From Hyphomicrobiales bacterium (lineage in GTDB: Bacteria > Pseudomonadota > Alphaproteobacteria > Rhizobiales > Xanthobacteraceae): a DNA stretch of 64,000 nucleotides. The notes under the pieces were generated by a model, which saw nothing but the letters and a program-made list of their open reading frames with translations, made no database searches and was not told the origin of the DNA. Of this stretch, positions 7,972 to 17,643 are shown in pieces (the stretch's first letter is position 1; each line of letters begins with the position of its first letter). Made by a program: the position numbers and the translations under genes. The DNA lies in NCBI GenBank assembly GCA_017305455.1, contig JAFKKO010000133.1, positions 1-64,000 on the forward strand, in the 5' to 3' direction.

Positions 7972-8610
7972 TTAGTCGTCGAAGTTAAGGCTCCAGTCCG
8001 AAAGCTTCGGCTTCACCGAGAGCAGGAGCGCGTTGTCGGAACGAATTTTCTTATCGCCGATCAACGGCTTGTATTTTGCGGAAGATGGCAGCTCGGCTTC
8101 CGGCGAAAAGCGCAACATCACGCTGCAGCCGCCGGGCAGTTGCGCGAGCTTGCCCTTGAGGTCGACGGCGTAGCCGCCATAGTCCCACTGAAAACCGTTG
8201 ATCGTGATCGGCTGGCCGTTGATCCTGGCAACCTCTTCCATTGACATCCCCGAGCGCAGGCCGAGCGGGCCGCTCCATGTCGAGGAGGAAGACGTGGAAA
8301 TCCCCGCGGGACGGGCGCGTTTGGCCTCATCATTCCAGCTGATCTGAAAACGCCTGGCCGGATCCTTGGCAAACACTACGGTCACCTTGCTTTTCTCGCC
8401 TTCGGCGGCGTCGATTTCCTCGGTGGTGACATTGGTCTTGCCGAAAAGCTGCTCCAGTTGCGCGTGAGTGGCGTCTTTTTTAATGGGAGTTTCGCAAGTG
8501 ATGCTCGACGGCGCGGGCGATGCGCCCTGCGCTTTTGCATCGAGCGGGAGACAGAAGGCGACAGCAGCAAGGGCAAAGCAAAGGTGGTGGCGCATCAAAA
8601 AGGCATCCAT
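7972..8610 (-). CDS. Secreted hypothetical protein
   Basis: About 212 aa (207 if the start is ATG 8595). The N-terminus is a signal peptide: MRHHLCFALAAVAFCLPLDA with a likely cut after AKA. The mature part carries only two cysteines (ITCETPIKKDAT near its start and PGGCSVMLRF near the end) and the motifs RFQISWNDEAKR and GLRSGMSMEEVARINGQPI, the latter resembling the beta-strand/loop of BLIP-like or SmpA/OmlA-like folds. Periplasmic function is unknown. Confidence 0.65.
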   Translation of the reverse strand: MDAFLMRHHLCFALAAVAFCLPLDAKAQGASPAPSSITCETPIKKDATHAQLEQLFGKTNVTTEEIDAAEGEKSKVTVVFAKDPARRFQISWNDEAKRARPAGISTSSSSTWSGPLGLRSGMSMEEVARINGQPITINGFQWDYGGYAVDLKGKLAQLPGGCSVMLRFSPEAELPSSAKYKPLIGDKKIRSDNALLLSVKPKLSDWSLNFDD

Positions 8611-8718
8611 GGCAGGTTGAGTTTGATGCCGGAATGGATGGTTTGAAGATTTACGTCAAGGGGCGGGACAGAAGGTCTCAGTTGGCGCACAGAAGCAGAT
8701 GAGCGATCGCCCGCCGGT

Positions 8719-11649
8719 CTACCTTTTCTTCCACCCGCCCCGATGTCCGGGGGCGCCGCCGCTCGAGCGCGGCGTGATCTCGTCCTTGATCACGCCGCCG
8801 AATTCCTGGCCGCCGTCGCGCATCGATTTCGGCTTGAAGATACGGCTTTCCGGGCCGGGACCCATCTCGTCGAGAGTCGGCTTGCGGGCACGGGTCGGTT
8901 TCTTCGCGTCCGCGCGGTCGGGCTTCACCTCGTGCCAGGTGGCGATGCCCATTTCATCGAGCGAGGGTTTGTGGATGCGCGAGCCGCGGCTGCCTTTCCC
9001 TGCCGATCCGCCGCGTGAGGCGGACGAGCGGGGCGGCAGGTTGGCGCTCTCGCCGTATTTCTTGGCGCCGGCATAGGCGCCTGCCTTGCCGGTGACCGCC
9101 TTCTGTTTGGCGGTAGGGTCGTCCACCACCGCCATCTCGGTGGCGCGCAGGCGCTTGACCTCGTCGCGCAGCCGCGCGGCCTCCTCGAAATTGAGGTCGG
9201 CGGCGGCTTCGCGCATCCGGGTTTCCAGATCGGCGAGCACCGCCTCGAAATTGTGTCCGATCGAAATGACATCGTCGGTCATGCCGCCGCTGCCGGTCTC
9301 GACCAGGACATGGTCGCGTTCGTAGACGCTGTTGAGGATGTCGCCGATCGATTTCTTCACGCTCTCCGGCGTGATGCCGTGAGCTTCGTTGTAGGCGACC
9401 TGCTTCTCGCGGCGGCGGTCGGTCTCGGCGATGGCGCGCTGCATCGAGCCCGTCATCTGATCGGCGTAAAGGATCACCTTGCCGTCGACATTGCGCGCGG
9501 CGCGGCCGATGGTCTGGATCAGCGAGGTCTCGCTGCGCAGAAACCCTTCCTTGTCGGCATCGAGAATGGCGACCAGCGCGCATTCGGGAATATCGAGACC
9601 CTCGCGCAGCAGGTTGATGCCCACCAGCGCATCGAACGCGCCGAGCCGCAGATCGCGGATGATCTCGATGCGCTCGATGGTGTCGATGTCCGAATGCATG
9701 TAGCGCACGCGGATGCCCTGCTCGTGCAGATATTCGGTGAGGTCCTCCGCCATCCGCTTGGTCAGCACGGTGACCAGCGAGCGATAGCCCGCCTGCGCGG
9801 TGGCGCGGACCTCGCCGACGAGGTCATCGACTTGCGTGCGCGCGGGGCGCACATGCACCGGCGGATCGGTGAGGCCGGTCGGACGAATGACCTGCTCGAC
9901 GAACACGCCGCCGCTCTGCTCCAGCTCCCACGCCGCCGGGGTCGCCGACACCGCGACCGATTGCGGGCGCATCATGTCCCATTCCTCGAAGCGCAGCGGC
10001 CGGTTGTCCATGCAGGAAGGCAGGCGGAAGCCGTATTCGGCCAGCGTCGCCTTGCGGCGGAAGTCACCTTTGAACATCGCGCCGATCTGCGGAATCGTGA
10101 CGTGACTCTCGTCGGCGAACACCAGCGCGTTGTCGGGAACGTATTCGAACAGCGTCGGCGGCGGCTCGCCCGGCTTGCGGCCGGTGAGATAGCGCGAATA
10201 GTTCTCGATGCCGGCGCAGCTTCCGGTTGCTTCCATCATTTCAAGATCGAAGGTGGTGCGTTGTTCGAGCCGTTGCGCTTCCAACAGGCGGCCCTGCGCG
10301 TGCAACTGGTCAAGCCGCCATTTCAGTTCGGTCTTGATGCCCTTGATCGCTTGAATCAGAGTCGGGCGCGGCGTCACATAATGCGAATTGGCGTAGACCT
10401 TGATGAACTCCAGTTCGTCCTGCTTGTGGCCGGTGAGCGGATCGAACTCTTCGATGCTCTCCACCTCGTCGCCGAACATGTTCACGCGCCAGGCGCGGTC
10501 CTCATAGTGCGCCGGGAAAATATCGATGATATCGCCGCGCACGCGGAAGGTGCCGCGGCTGAAATCGGCCGAGGTGCGCTTGTATTGCAGGGCGACGAGG
10601 TCGGCGATCAGTTGACGCTGGTCGATGCGCTCGCCCTTCTTCAACGCGAAGGTCATCGCGGTATACGTCTCGACCGAGCCGATACCGTAGATGCACGACA
10701 CCGAGGCGACGATGATCACATCGTCGCGCTCCAGCAGTGCGCGCGTTGCGGCGTGGCGCATGCGGTCGATCTGCTCGTTGATCGAGGAATCCTTCTCGAT
10801 ATAGGTGTCGGTGCGCGGCACGTAGGCTTCGGGCTGGTAGTAGTCGTAATAGGAGACGAAATACTCCACCGCGTTGTCGGGAAAGAAGCTCCTGAACTCG
10901 CCGTAAAGCTGCGCGGCGAGCGTCTTGTTCGGCGCGAGGATGATGGCGGGACGCTGCGTCGCCTCGATCACCTGCGCCATGGTGTAGGTCTTGCCCGAGC
11001 CGGTGACGCCGAGCAGCACCTGGGTGCGGTCGCTGCGCTGAATACCCTCGACCAGTTCGGCGATGGCCTGCGGCTGGTCGCCCTTGGGCTGATACTCGGA
11101 TTTGATCGTGAAGCGCACGCCGCCTTCGGATTTCTCCGGCCGCGGCGGGCGGTGCGGAGTCCAGATTTTTTCGCCGCGGAATTCCGGGCGGCCTTCGCGC
11201 ATCAGCGCCTCCAGCGCATCGGCGGTGGCTTTGACGCCAAGACTCTCCATCTTGTTGCGCGCCGGCCGGAACTGGTCGTCGTCCTCGACATCGAAGCCGA
11301 GCTGCTTGGCCAGTTCGGGATCGAGCGCCGGAATGGTCGCGCTGGTGCCGTAATTGGCCTGCGGGGCTTCGCCGAACCCCTCTGGCCGCGACTCGCTGTC
11401 GTGATCGAAGGTCTTGGGCGTCGATTTGCGGGCGCGATGGATCGCGGCCTCGCCGCCGGAGCGGCGGTCCCAGGAATTGTCCGGCGGCGGCTGCAGGCCG
11501 GTGGTGGAGCCGAGCCCGGCGTCGCCGCGATTGATCGCGGGGTTGAGCAAATCCGCCAGCGCCGGTCCGATCGGTTGCACGTCGGGCCGGTGCGCCTTGC
11601 ATTTCGGAGTTTTGCCGGATGGTTTGGGGGGGCCGGATCGTTTCGCCAT
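8719..11649 (-). CDS. uvrB: Excinuclease ABC subunit UvrB, long form
   Basis: UvrB is the damage-verifying helicase-like subunit of nucleotide excision repair; it receives DNA from UvrA and recruits UvrC. The core starts near residue 180 ([17 protein letters not shown]). Motifs include Walker A GVTGSGKT (214-221), the beta-hairpin region [31 protein letters not shown] (DEAD-type box), motif [11 protein letters not shown] and the C-terminal UVR motif [15 protein letters not shown]. At 976 aa it is far longer than the usual ~670: a ~178-residue disordered N-terminal extension and a ~120-residue C-terminal tail with two [16 protein letters not shown] repeats are added. Similar extensions are known in Bradyrhizobium relatives. 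The start at 11649 follows a long hydrophilic leader; an internal start near the core is possible. Confidence 0.96.
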   Translation of the reverse strand: MAKRSGPPKPSGKTPKCKAHRPDVQPIGPALADLLNPAINRGDAGLGSTTGLQPPPDNSWDRRSGGEAAIHRARKSTPKTFDHDSESRPEGFGEAPQANYGTSATIPALDPELAKQLGFDVEDDDQFRPARNKMESLGVKATADALEALMREGRPEFRGEKIWTPHRPPRPEKSEGGVRFTIKSEYQPKGDQPQAIAELVEGIQRSDRTQVLLGVTGSGKTYTMAQVIEATQRPAIILAPNKTLAAQLYGEFRSFFPDNAVEYFVSYYDYYQPEAYVPRTDTYIEKDSSINEQIDRMRHAATRALLERDDVIIVASVSCIYGIGSVETYTAMTFALKKGERIDQRQLIADLVALQYKRTSADFSRGTFRVRGDIIDIFPAHYEDRAWRVNMFGDEVESIEEFDPLTGHKQDELEFIKVYANSHYVTPRPTLIQAIKGIKTELKWRLDQLHAQGRLLEAQRLEQRTTFDLEMMEATGSCAGIENYSRYLTGRKPGEPPPTLFEYVPDNALVFADESHVTIPQIGAMFKGDFRRKATLAEYGFRLPSCMDNRPLRFEEWDMMRPQSVAVSATPAAWELEQSGGVFVEQVIRPTGLTDPPVHVRPARTQVDDLVGEVRATAQAGYRSLVTVLTKRMAEDLTEYLHEQGIRVRYMHSDIDTIERIEIIRDLRLGAFDALVGINLLREGLDIPECALVAILDADKEGFLRSETSLIQTIGRAARNVDGKVILYADQMTGSMQRAIAETDRRREKQVAYNEAHGITPESVKKSIGDILNSVYERDHVLVETGSGGMTDDVISIGHNFEAVLADLETRMREAAADLNFEEAARLRDEVKRLRATEMAVVDDPTAKQKAVTGKAGAYAGAKKYGESANLPPRSSASRGGSAGKGSRGSRIHKPSLDEMGIATWHEVKPDRADAKKPTRARKPTLDEMGPGPESRIFKPKSMRDGGQEFGGVIKDEITPRSSGGAPGHRGGWKKR

Positions 11650-11718
11650 GGCCGGAATATGGGGGGAGTCGGCCCGCGATGAAAGAGCCCGCCGCCTCGG
11701 AGCGGCGGGCTGCCGCCC

Positions 11719-12774
11719 TCATGCGTTTGCCGGGCGCAGCCGTTTCAGCGCCGCCGGCAGGCGCTGATCGAACCAGATGCCGATCGCGCTTTGGTGACGG
11801 TGGTAATACAACCCCAGTGCGATGATGCCGACGCCGATCAGCGACAATGCGAACGGGAACAGAAGCGAGTCCTTGAATACTTTCTCGGCGAGATCGCCGA
11901 GATAGATCGCGATGCCGATGGTTCCGAACACCGCGAACACCCGGCGCCCCAGAAACACCGCGAGAAACAGGAAGCCGACATTCATCGTGCAATAAAGCGC
12001 CTTGGCGAGCGCCGTGCCATTCGATGTCGCGGAAATCCCGCCCCAGAACGTCATGACGCCGAACAGATACAGCCAGAAGGCGAAATCGCCGGATTTCTGC
12101 CGCGCGTTGACGGCGACCGCGATGACGAGAATGGCGAGGCCGAAGACGGTCGAGACCTTGCGCGACACTTCCCAGTTGCCGAATTTGCTGCCGGTGACCC
12201 ATGGCACAATGTCCATTGACAGGAACCACAGCGCGAACGCCGCGATGAAAACCAGAAACGGAAAGCGATAGAATCGCAGCGCCACCGCCGCCGCGACCGC
12301 GGCAGCCACTTCCATCGGCACCCAACTGCCTTTGACCCAGACATAGAATTCGCGCACCGCGCCGGGCTTGCCGAACTTGCTCCACATCCCAAGCGCATCC
12401 TGCACGCCGTAGACGGCGAGCGGCACCATCGACACCGCCACCGCGATCAGCAGTCCGCCGGGCGTGCGAAGATCCTTGACGGTCCAGAGGTAGTGCCCCG
12501 CCCACATGAACAAGGCGGCGTAAATCAGCGCGGTCGCGGTCAGCGCCCAGCCGCCCATCGCCGAGAAAGCGAGGGTGCTGAACAGGCCCATCGCGCCGAT
12601 GACGATCAGCGCTCCGGTGTACCAGAGCATATGGACGACATCGAACTTCGGTCCGGTGATCGCGGGGACGGCGCTGGGACGGCTGCCGAGAAAAGCGAGC
12701 AGGCTGTCGAGCTGCGCTCGGGTCATAATTCCCGCCTCGGTGGCCGCGCGCAGATCGTCCGTCGAATATTGCAT
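11719..12774 (-). CDS. Multi-pass membrane protein of unknown function
   Basis: 351 aa. The first ~45 residues are soluble (MQYSTDDLRAATEAGIMTRA), then about nine or ten hydrophobic segments follow, e.g. VVHMLWYTGALIVIGAMGLF, MEVAAAVAAAVALRFYRFPF and ALSLIGVGIIALGLYYH. The pattern of a short cytosolic domain plus many helices recalls DUF2157-type proteins, but I see no decisive motif. The start at 12774 has a GGAG ribosome site; the open frame continues upstream only as the shadow of the GST gene on the other strand. Confidence 0.7.
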   Translation of the reverse strand: MQYSTDDLRAATEAGIMTRAQLDSLLAFLGSRPSAVPAITGPKFDVVHMLWYTGALIVIGAMGLFSTLAFSAMGGWALTATALIYAALFMWAGHYLWTVKDLRTPGGLLIAVAVSMVPLAVYGVQDALGMWSKFGKPGAVREFYVWVKGSWVPMEVAAAVAAAVALRFYRFPFLVFIAAFALWFLSMDIVPWVTGSKFGNWEVSRKVSTVFGLAILVIAVAVNARQKSGDFAFWLYLFGVMTFWGGISATSNGTALAKALYCTMNVGFLFLAVFLGRRVFAVFGTIGIAIYLGDLAEKVFKDSLLFPFALSLIGVGIIALGLYYHRHQSAIGIWFDQRLPAALKRLRPANA

Positions 12775-13002
12775 GGCTGCACTCCATTCCGCGCCGTGCT
12801 CGTAAGGCTGGAGCTTTGTCACATCAATTCGCAAAAGGTCAATGGACGGTGTTTTGCGCCCTCGTGCCCCGCGCGGCTGCGATATGATGCGCGAAGTCGG
12901 CCGTTGACTTGTATCCGCCATTGCGGCGAAGTGCATGCACTCGCATTTAACAGGCGGCCGACCGTTCGGCCGCGCTGACTCCCCAAGCCAGGACTCCCTG
13001 AG

Positions 13003-13701
13003 ATGATCGACCTCTATTACTGGACCACGCCGAACGGCCACAAGATCACGCTGTTTCTCGAAGAAAGCGGGCTGCCTTACAAGATCGTGCCGGTCAACAT
13101 CGGCAAAGGCGATCAGTTCAAGCCCGAATTTCTCGCCTTCTCGCCGAACAATCGCATGCCGGCGATCATCGATCAGGCACCGGCCGATGGTGGCAAGCCG
13201 ATCACCGTGTTCGAGTCCGGCGCGATCCTGATCTATCTCGCCGACAAGGCCGGCAAGTTTCTGCCGACCGATCTGCGCAAGCGGATGGACGTGCTGCAGT
13301 GGCTGATGTGGCAGATGGGCGGGCTGGGGCCGATGGCCGGCCAGAACCATCATTTCCTGCAATACGCGACCGAGAAGATTCCCTATGCGATCGACCGCTA
13401 CGTCAAGGAGACCAACCGCCTTTATGGCGTGCTGAACAAGCGCCTCGCCGACCGCGAATTCATCGCAGGGGATTATTCGATCGCCGATATGGCCTGCTAT
13501 CCGTGGATCGTGCCGCATAAATTACAGCAGCAGAATCTCGACGATTTCCCGCATCTCAAGCGCTGGTTCGAAACCATCTATGCGCGGCCGGCCACCGCGC
13601 GCGCCTACAAGCTGGCCAAGCAGATCAATCCGGACAAGACGCCGACCGTGAACGAGGACTCCAAGAAGATCCTGTTCGGCCAGACGGCGAGCAAGAGCTG
13701 A
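13003..13701 (+). CDS. Glutathione S-transferase, YfcG/Nu-class-like disulfide reductase
   Basis: 232 aa with an N-terminal thioredoxin-like domain (MIDLYYWTTPNGHKITLFLE) and a C-terminal all-helical domain. The TPNGHK motif and the SPNNRMPAIID segment match E. coli YfcG, a glutathione-dependent disulfide-bond oxidoreductase that uses a Thr/Asn pair rather than Ser/Cys. FESGAILIYLADK provides the glutathione gamma-Glu site. The next gene, another GST-family protein, begins 23 bases downstream, so the two are probably co-transcribed. Confidence 0.88.
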   Translation: MIDLYYWTTPNGHKITLFLEESGLPYKIVPVNIGKGDQFKPEFLAFSPNNRMPAIIDQAPADGGKPITVFESGAILIYLADKAGKFLPTDLRKRMDVLQWLMWQMGGLGPMAGQNHHFLQYATEKIPYAIDRYVKETNRLYGVLNKRLADREFIAGDYSIADMACYPWIVPHKLQQQNLDDFPHLKRWFETIYARPATARAYKLAKQINPDKTPTVNEDSKKILFGQTASKS

Positions 13702-13724
13702 CCGGCGCTGCGAAAGGGGCCTCG

Positions 13725-14420
13725 ATGGCGCGGCAATTGTTCGAACTTGCCGGTGCCGATCCGGCGCGGCTGTTCAGCCCGTATTGCTGGCGCATCCGCA
13801 TGGCGCTGGCGCACAAGGATTTGCCGTTCGAATCCGTGGTCTGGCGTCTGACGCAGAAGGACACGATCAGGCCGCATCGCTCGGAGAAGGTGCCGGTGCT
13901 GGTGGATGGCGAGACCTCGGTTCACGATTCCTGGGCGATCGCGAATTATCTCGAAGATACTTATCCCGACCAGCCCTCGCTGTTCGGCGGCACCGGCGGC
14001 CGGGCGATGGCGCGCATGCTCAATAGCTGGAGCGACGTGATGGTGGGGCAGATCGCGCCGTTCATCCTCGCCGACATTCACGTCCAGCTTGCGCCGGAGG
14101 ATCAGGATTACTTCCGCTACAGCCGCGAGAAGGCGATGGGCACCACGCTGGAACAGGCGAGAAGCGGTCGCGACAACCGGATCGCGGATCTGCGCCGCTG
14201 GCTGCATCCCTTGCGCATGACACTGCGCTCGCAGCCCTTTGTCGGCGGCGCGGCGCCGAACTACGCCGATTACATCATGTTCGGCCCGTTCCAGTGGGCG
14301 CGGGTGACCAGTCCATTCGAACTGCTTGCGGCGGACGATCTGATTTATGCCTGGCGCGAGAGAATGCTGGATGCGTTTGGCGGCATGGCGCGTGGCACGC
14401 CGCTCGCCGGCCGCGCGTAG
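13725..14420 (+). CDS. Glutathione S-transferase family protein
   Basis: 231 aa. The N-terminal domain has FSPYCWRIRMALAHKDLPFE, with a Ser/Tyr-Cys (SPYC) motif at the expected catalytic position, KVPVLVDGETSVHDSWAIAN giving the cis-Pro (KVPVL) and glutathione Glu/Ser site, and a helical C-terminal domain. SPYC-type GSTs include beta-etherase-like and maleylacetoacetate-isomerase-like members, so the substrate is open. It follows the YfcG-like gene by 23 bases. Confidence 0.82.
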   Translation: MARQLFELAGADPARLFSPYCWRIRMALAHKDLPFESVVWRLTQKDTIRPHRSEKVPVLVDGETSVHDSWAIANYLEDTYPDQPSLFGGTGGRAMARMLNSWSDVMVGQIAPFILADIHVQLAPEDQDYFRYSREKAMGTTLEQARSGRDNRIADLRRWLHPLRMTLRSQPFVGGAAPNYADYIMFGPFQWARVTSPFELLAADDLIYAWRERMLDAFGGMARGTPLAGRA

Positions 14421-14429
14421 TTCGTCGCG

Positions 14430-15422
14430 TCACCGCGCGATTGCGTCGCTGCGGGCTGCCTCGGCGCGCAGGCAATCACGACACACGCAATCGGTGTGAT
14501 TTTCTCCCGGCAACGGCAATCGCGCCGGCTCCTGCGCGCACCAGCATTCGGCCGATAATCCGCAGGTGAAGGCCGCGCCGCAACGCGCGCAGGTCATGGC
14601 ACGTGAGGTGATCGCCGGCGATGGCGCCGCGCTTTCGGACGGCCCGCCGCGCAACGCCCGGGCCGTCATCCGCTTGACCACCGCTTCGGCATCGCGCGCG
14701 ATCTGCTTGCGGTCGGTGTTGACGTCGTAGGCGCGGGCTTCGCCCCAGCTCACGGTGACGTCGATTGCGCCGGCAGCCAGAATGCCGATCAGATGCGGCA
14801 CCAGATCGGTGTCGCCGTACCAGGCGACCTTGTCGCGCAACGCGCGCCCGATCGGCACGCCGCCATAGCGCGTATAGGCCAGCGACACCGGCTGCACGAT
14901 GACGCGATCATGATGTGTCGAAGCTCCGATGGCGTGATGCACCGCGCCGATCAGCGCCGAGCGGAACGGCAGGATGCGGATGCCGTCGCTGGACGTGCCT
15001 TCCGGAAACAGCAGCACGGCGTCGCCATTGATGAGGTGCGCCGCCATGTTGCGGGCGGTCTCGCCGGTTTTGTGACGGCGCTCGCGCTCGACGAAGATCG
15101 TGCGTTGCAGTTTTGCCAAGAGGCCGATTCCCGGCCAGCGCGCCACTTCCGATTTCGCCACGAACACCACCGGGGTGAGCGCGCCGAGCACGGTGATGTC
15201 GAGCCATGAGGCATGATTGGCGAGCAGCAACGCCGGCAATTGGCGCGTCCGCGCGCCGATCTGGCTGATCCGCACCCCGATCACCGCGCACAGGATGCGG
15301 TGGAACAGATGCGGCACCGCGCGTTGCAGATTGTTGTTCAGAACGATGCCGGCGAGCTGAAACGGCAGCAGGACGATGAACGCCAGCATCAGCACGATAA
15401 GAACGAAGGCGACGCGAATCAT
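14430..15422 (-). CDS. PlsC-type 1-acylglycerol-3-phosphate acyltransferase fused to a Cys-rich CWC-like tail
   Basis: 330 aa. One hydrophobic anchor at residues 3-32 precedes a PlsC domain with NHASWLD (the NHxxxxD catalytic motif) and FPEGTSSDG, typical of lysophosphatidic or ornithine-lipid O-acyltransferases (PlsC/OlsA-like). The last ~55 residues are different: MTCARCGAAFTCG, SAECWCAQEP and HTDCVCRDCL give nine cysteines in the spacing of the cysteine-rich CWC family, a possible metal site. In relatives the acyltransferase is, as I recall, usually shorter. The frame is continuous, so this is a read-through fusion or a fused gene rather than an obvious frameshift. Confidence 0.85.
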   Translation of the reverse strand: MIRVAFVLIVLMLAFIVLLPFQLAGIVLNNNLQRAVPHLFHRILCAVIGVRISQIGARTRQLPALLLANHASWLDITVLGALTPVVFVAKSEVARWPGIGLLAKLQRTIFVERERRHKTGETARNMAAHLINGDAVLLFPEGTSSDGIRILPFRSALIGAVHHAIGASTHHDRVIVQPVSLAYTRYGGVPIGRALRDKVAWYGDTDLVPHLIGILAAGAIDVTVSWGEARAYDVNTDRKQIARDAEAVVKRMTARALRGGPSESAAPSPAITSRAMTCARCGAAFTCGLSAECWCAQEPARLPLPGENHTDCVCRDCLRAEAARSDAIAR

Positions 15423-15704
15423 GGCATCTGTCGGTGCAAGGCGGTCACGGGATGGTGACGGCGCTTATAGCGGCAATCCGGCCGGCAGACAAAAATGCGA
15501 CCGGCCGACCAATGCGGGGGAAGGAACCCGACCGAAGCCGCGCAATGCCTGGCGGGCGAGGGGTGCCGTCAGCGCCAGCGCAGGTTGGGCCGGCTTGATG
15601 AGAGCGCGGTGACACGCAAGATTCCCGGACGATTCTGTCCGGCGCGCTTGCAGCCTTTTGAGGGCTGCGGCGTTGTTCCGGATTACGACAGACAAAGGAT
15701 GTTC

Positions 15705-16058
15705 ATGAGCAATTTCATTCCGCCCGCATGGCTGCCGATCCTGATGCTGTTCGGCTCGAATATTTTCATGACGTTTGCCTGGTACGGCCATCTGAAATTC
15801 AAGAGCAGCGCGCTGCCGCTTGTGATCGCGGTGAGCTGGGGCATCGCCTTCTTTGAATACTGGCTCGCGGTGCCGGCGAATCGCTGGGGTAGCGCGATCT
15901 ACAGCCCCGCCCAACTCAAGACCATGCAGGAGGTCATCACCCTCGTGGTGTTCGCCGGTTTCTCGGTGCTGTATCTGAAGGAGCCGCTCGGCTGGAATCA
16001 TGCGGTCGGTTTTGCCTTCATCGCCGCCGGAGCGTTCTTTGTCTTTCACAAATGGTGA
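15705..16058 (+). CDS. DUF486 (DMT-like) small membrane protein
   Basis: 117 aa, four predicted membrane helices: WLPILMLFGSNIFMTFAWYG, LPLVIAVSWGIAFFEYWLAV, VITLVVFAGFSVLYL and AVGFAFIAAGAFFVF. KFKSSALPLVIAVSWGIAFF and EYWLAVPANRWG are typical of DUF486, a half-size relative of drug/metabolite transporters with unknown substrate. ATG 15705 has an AAGGA site six bases upstream; ATG 15699 is an in-frame alternative. Confidence 0.85.
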   Translation: MSNFIPPAWLPILMLFGSNIFMTFAWYGHLKFKSSALPLVIAVSWGIAFFEYWLAVPANRWGSAIYSPAQLKTMQEVITLVVFAGFSVLYLKEPLGWNHAVGFAFIAAGAFFVFHKW

Positions 16059-16060
16059 TC

Positions 16061-16110
16061 GAAAGCGTTTTCGAGCGAAGTGGGGAGCCGGTTCGCACGA
16101 GGAAAACAGG
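16061..16110. repeat. Dispersed intergenic repeat (aaagcgttttcgagcgaagtgg type)
   Basis: The stretch GAAAGCGTTTTCGAGCGAAG (16061-16080), continuing to ggttcgcacgaggaaaac, matches a repeat I know from many Bradyrhizobium-group spacers. The match is from memory; a genome-wide count would settle it. Confidence 0.5.
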
Positions 16111-16147
16111 TCATAAGCATTCGGAGCCTCGCTTCTGAAGCGAAGCT

Positions 16148-17298
16148 CTATTTGCCCGCCGGCGCGACGCGCAGGATGCGGCCGGCGCTGGCGTCGGTCA
16201 GCAGCCACAGCGCGCCGTCCGGTCCCTGCCGCACATCGCGGATGCGTTCGTTGAGATTCTGCAGGAGGCGTTCCTCGCCGGTGACCTTGTCGCCATCGAG
16301 CGACAGCCGCACCAGCATCTGGCCGACCAGCGCGCCGGTGAACAGGCTGCCGCGCCATTTCGGAAACAGTGTGCCGGTGTAGAACGCCATGCCGGAGGGC
16401 GCGATCGACGGCACCCAGTATTTGATCGGCTGCTCCATGCCCGGCTTGGCGGTGCTCTCGTGGATTTTCGCTCCGCTGTAGTCGACACCGTAGCCGATCA
16501 CCGGCCAACCATAGTTCTTGCCCTTGCCGATGATGTTGACCTCATCACCGCCGCGCGGACCATGCTCGATCTCCCATAGCTCGCCGGAGGCCGGATTGAA
16601 GGCGAGGCCCTGCGCGTTACGGTGGCCATAGCTCCAGATCGCCGGACGCGCGTTGGCCTGTCCGACAAATGGATTGTCCGGTGGAATGCTGCCGTCGGGC
16701 GCGATGCGGATCAGCTTGCCGTTATCGGTGGCAAGGTTCTGCGCCTCGTCGCGCGGACCGAAATGATCGCCGAGGGTGACGAACAGATTGCCGTCGGGCG
16801 CCTGCGCGATGCGGCAGCGTGATTGGCGGCTCCGCCGGGGCCCTGCTGGACGAAAATCACTTTCACCGAATCGAGACGCAAGGCGGCTTCGTCGAGCCGT
16901 GCCCGCGCCACGGAGGCGTTGCCGCCCGAGTCGGAAGTGAAGCAGAAATACAGCGTGTGATTCTCGGCAAAATTCTTGTCGAGCGCGAGATCGAGCAGGC
17001 CGGCCTGGCCGCCGGTTTTAGGTTTCGGCACGCCGGCCAGTGGCGCCGACACCTGCCCCTCGCGGGTGACGATCCGCATCCGGCCGGGGCGCTCGGTCAC
17101 CAGCATCTTGCCGTTGGGCAGGAAAGCCAACGCCCAAGGGTGCTCCAGCCCGCGCGCCACGGTTTCGACGTCGAGAGGGCCGGCCGAGGATTCAAACGGC
17201 GCGCCGGCGCTGCGTGTCGCCGTCGTGATCAGCAGCGGCACGGTCAGCAGAGTGGCTGCGGCGAGTGACGCGACGACAATAATGTTCGGCGTCTTCAT
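16148..17298 (-). pseudogene. PQQ-dependent sugar (glucose/sorbosone-type) dehydrogenase, frameshifted
   Basis: Periplasmic soluble quinoprotein-type sugar dehydrogenase (six-bladed propeller, YliI/Asd family). The start at 17298 (GGAGATTCCC before ATG) gives an N-terminal hydrophobic segment, then GLEHPWALAFLPNGKMLVTE, the family signature. The frame runs to [16 protein letters not shown] near 16820, then breaks: the rest ([20 protein letters not shown], then [13 protein letters not shown] and GPRGGDEVN) continues in a second frame to the stop at 16148. Compared with the usual PGGxSNHFGCRI-type sequence, about four bases are missing at 16812-16821. The family's His and calcium/PQQ loops fall in both halves, so the product as written is dead. 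Could be a sequencing error. Confidence 0.85.
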
Positions 17299-17330
17299 GG
17301 GAATCTCCGCGTCGGGCGGAAAGATAAATG

Positions 17331-17504
17331 TCAGACCATCTGCATGGTGGCGGCAAGACGGATCGTCAGCGCGGTCAGGGCGACGACGAGGCTTGCCGAT
17401 AAGAACAGGACGGCCACCGCGGCAATGGTATCGCCCGAGCACGGTGTCAGCGCGCGGGCCGGCAGAAGTCGGAAGCCGTGATGCTCAACCTTCGGCCGCG
17501 TCAT
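17331..17504 (-). CDS. Small one-helix membrane protein (57 aa)
   Basis: An open frame of 57 codons starting at 17504 with a GAGGAC ribosome site six bases upstream. It begins MTRPKVEHHGFRLLPARALT, then has one hydrophobic helix at about residues 26-50 (AVAVLFLSASLVVALTALTI). It ends 32 bases before the sugar dehydrogenase start on the same strand, so it may lead that operon. Reality as a gene is uncertain. Confidence 0.45.
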   Translation of the reverse strand: MTRPKVEHHGFRLLPARALTPCSGDTIAAVAVLFLSASLVVALTALTIRLAATMQMV

Positions 17505-17643
17505 GCGGGTGTCCTCATCGCGGTGCGAATCACCGCGTCAGGCAGGTGTGGCAGACATCGCTGTCGAGATTTTGGCGGGTCGGGTCCAAAACATGACCAA
17601 ATCAAGGCGCGCCAGCGCCGGGGCGGATAGGAGGAAACCCAGC

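Noticed and set aside
9253..11682. Very long open frame (about 809 codons) on the plus strand opposite uvrB
   Set aside because: It is a shadow in GC-rich DNA: codons are mirrored from uvrB, the translation is Arg/Ala/Gly/His-rich without motif, and uvrB is certain.
12775..13518. Extension of the membrane-protein frame upstream of 12774
   Set aside because: It covers the antisense of the GST gene; no hydrophobic or homologous content, and the start at 12774 has a ribosome site.
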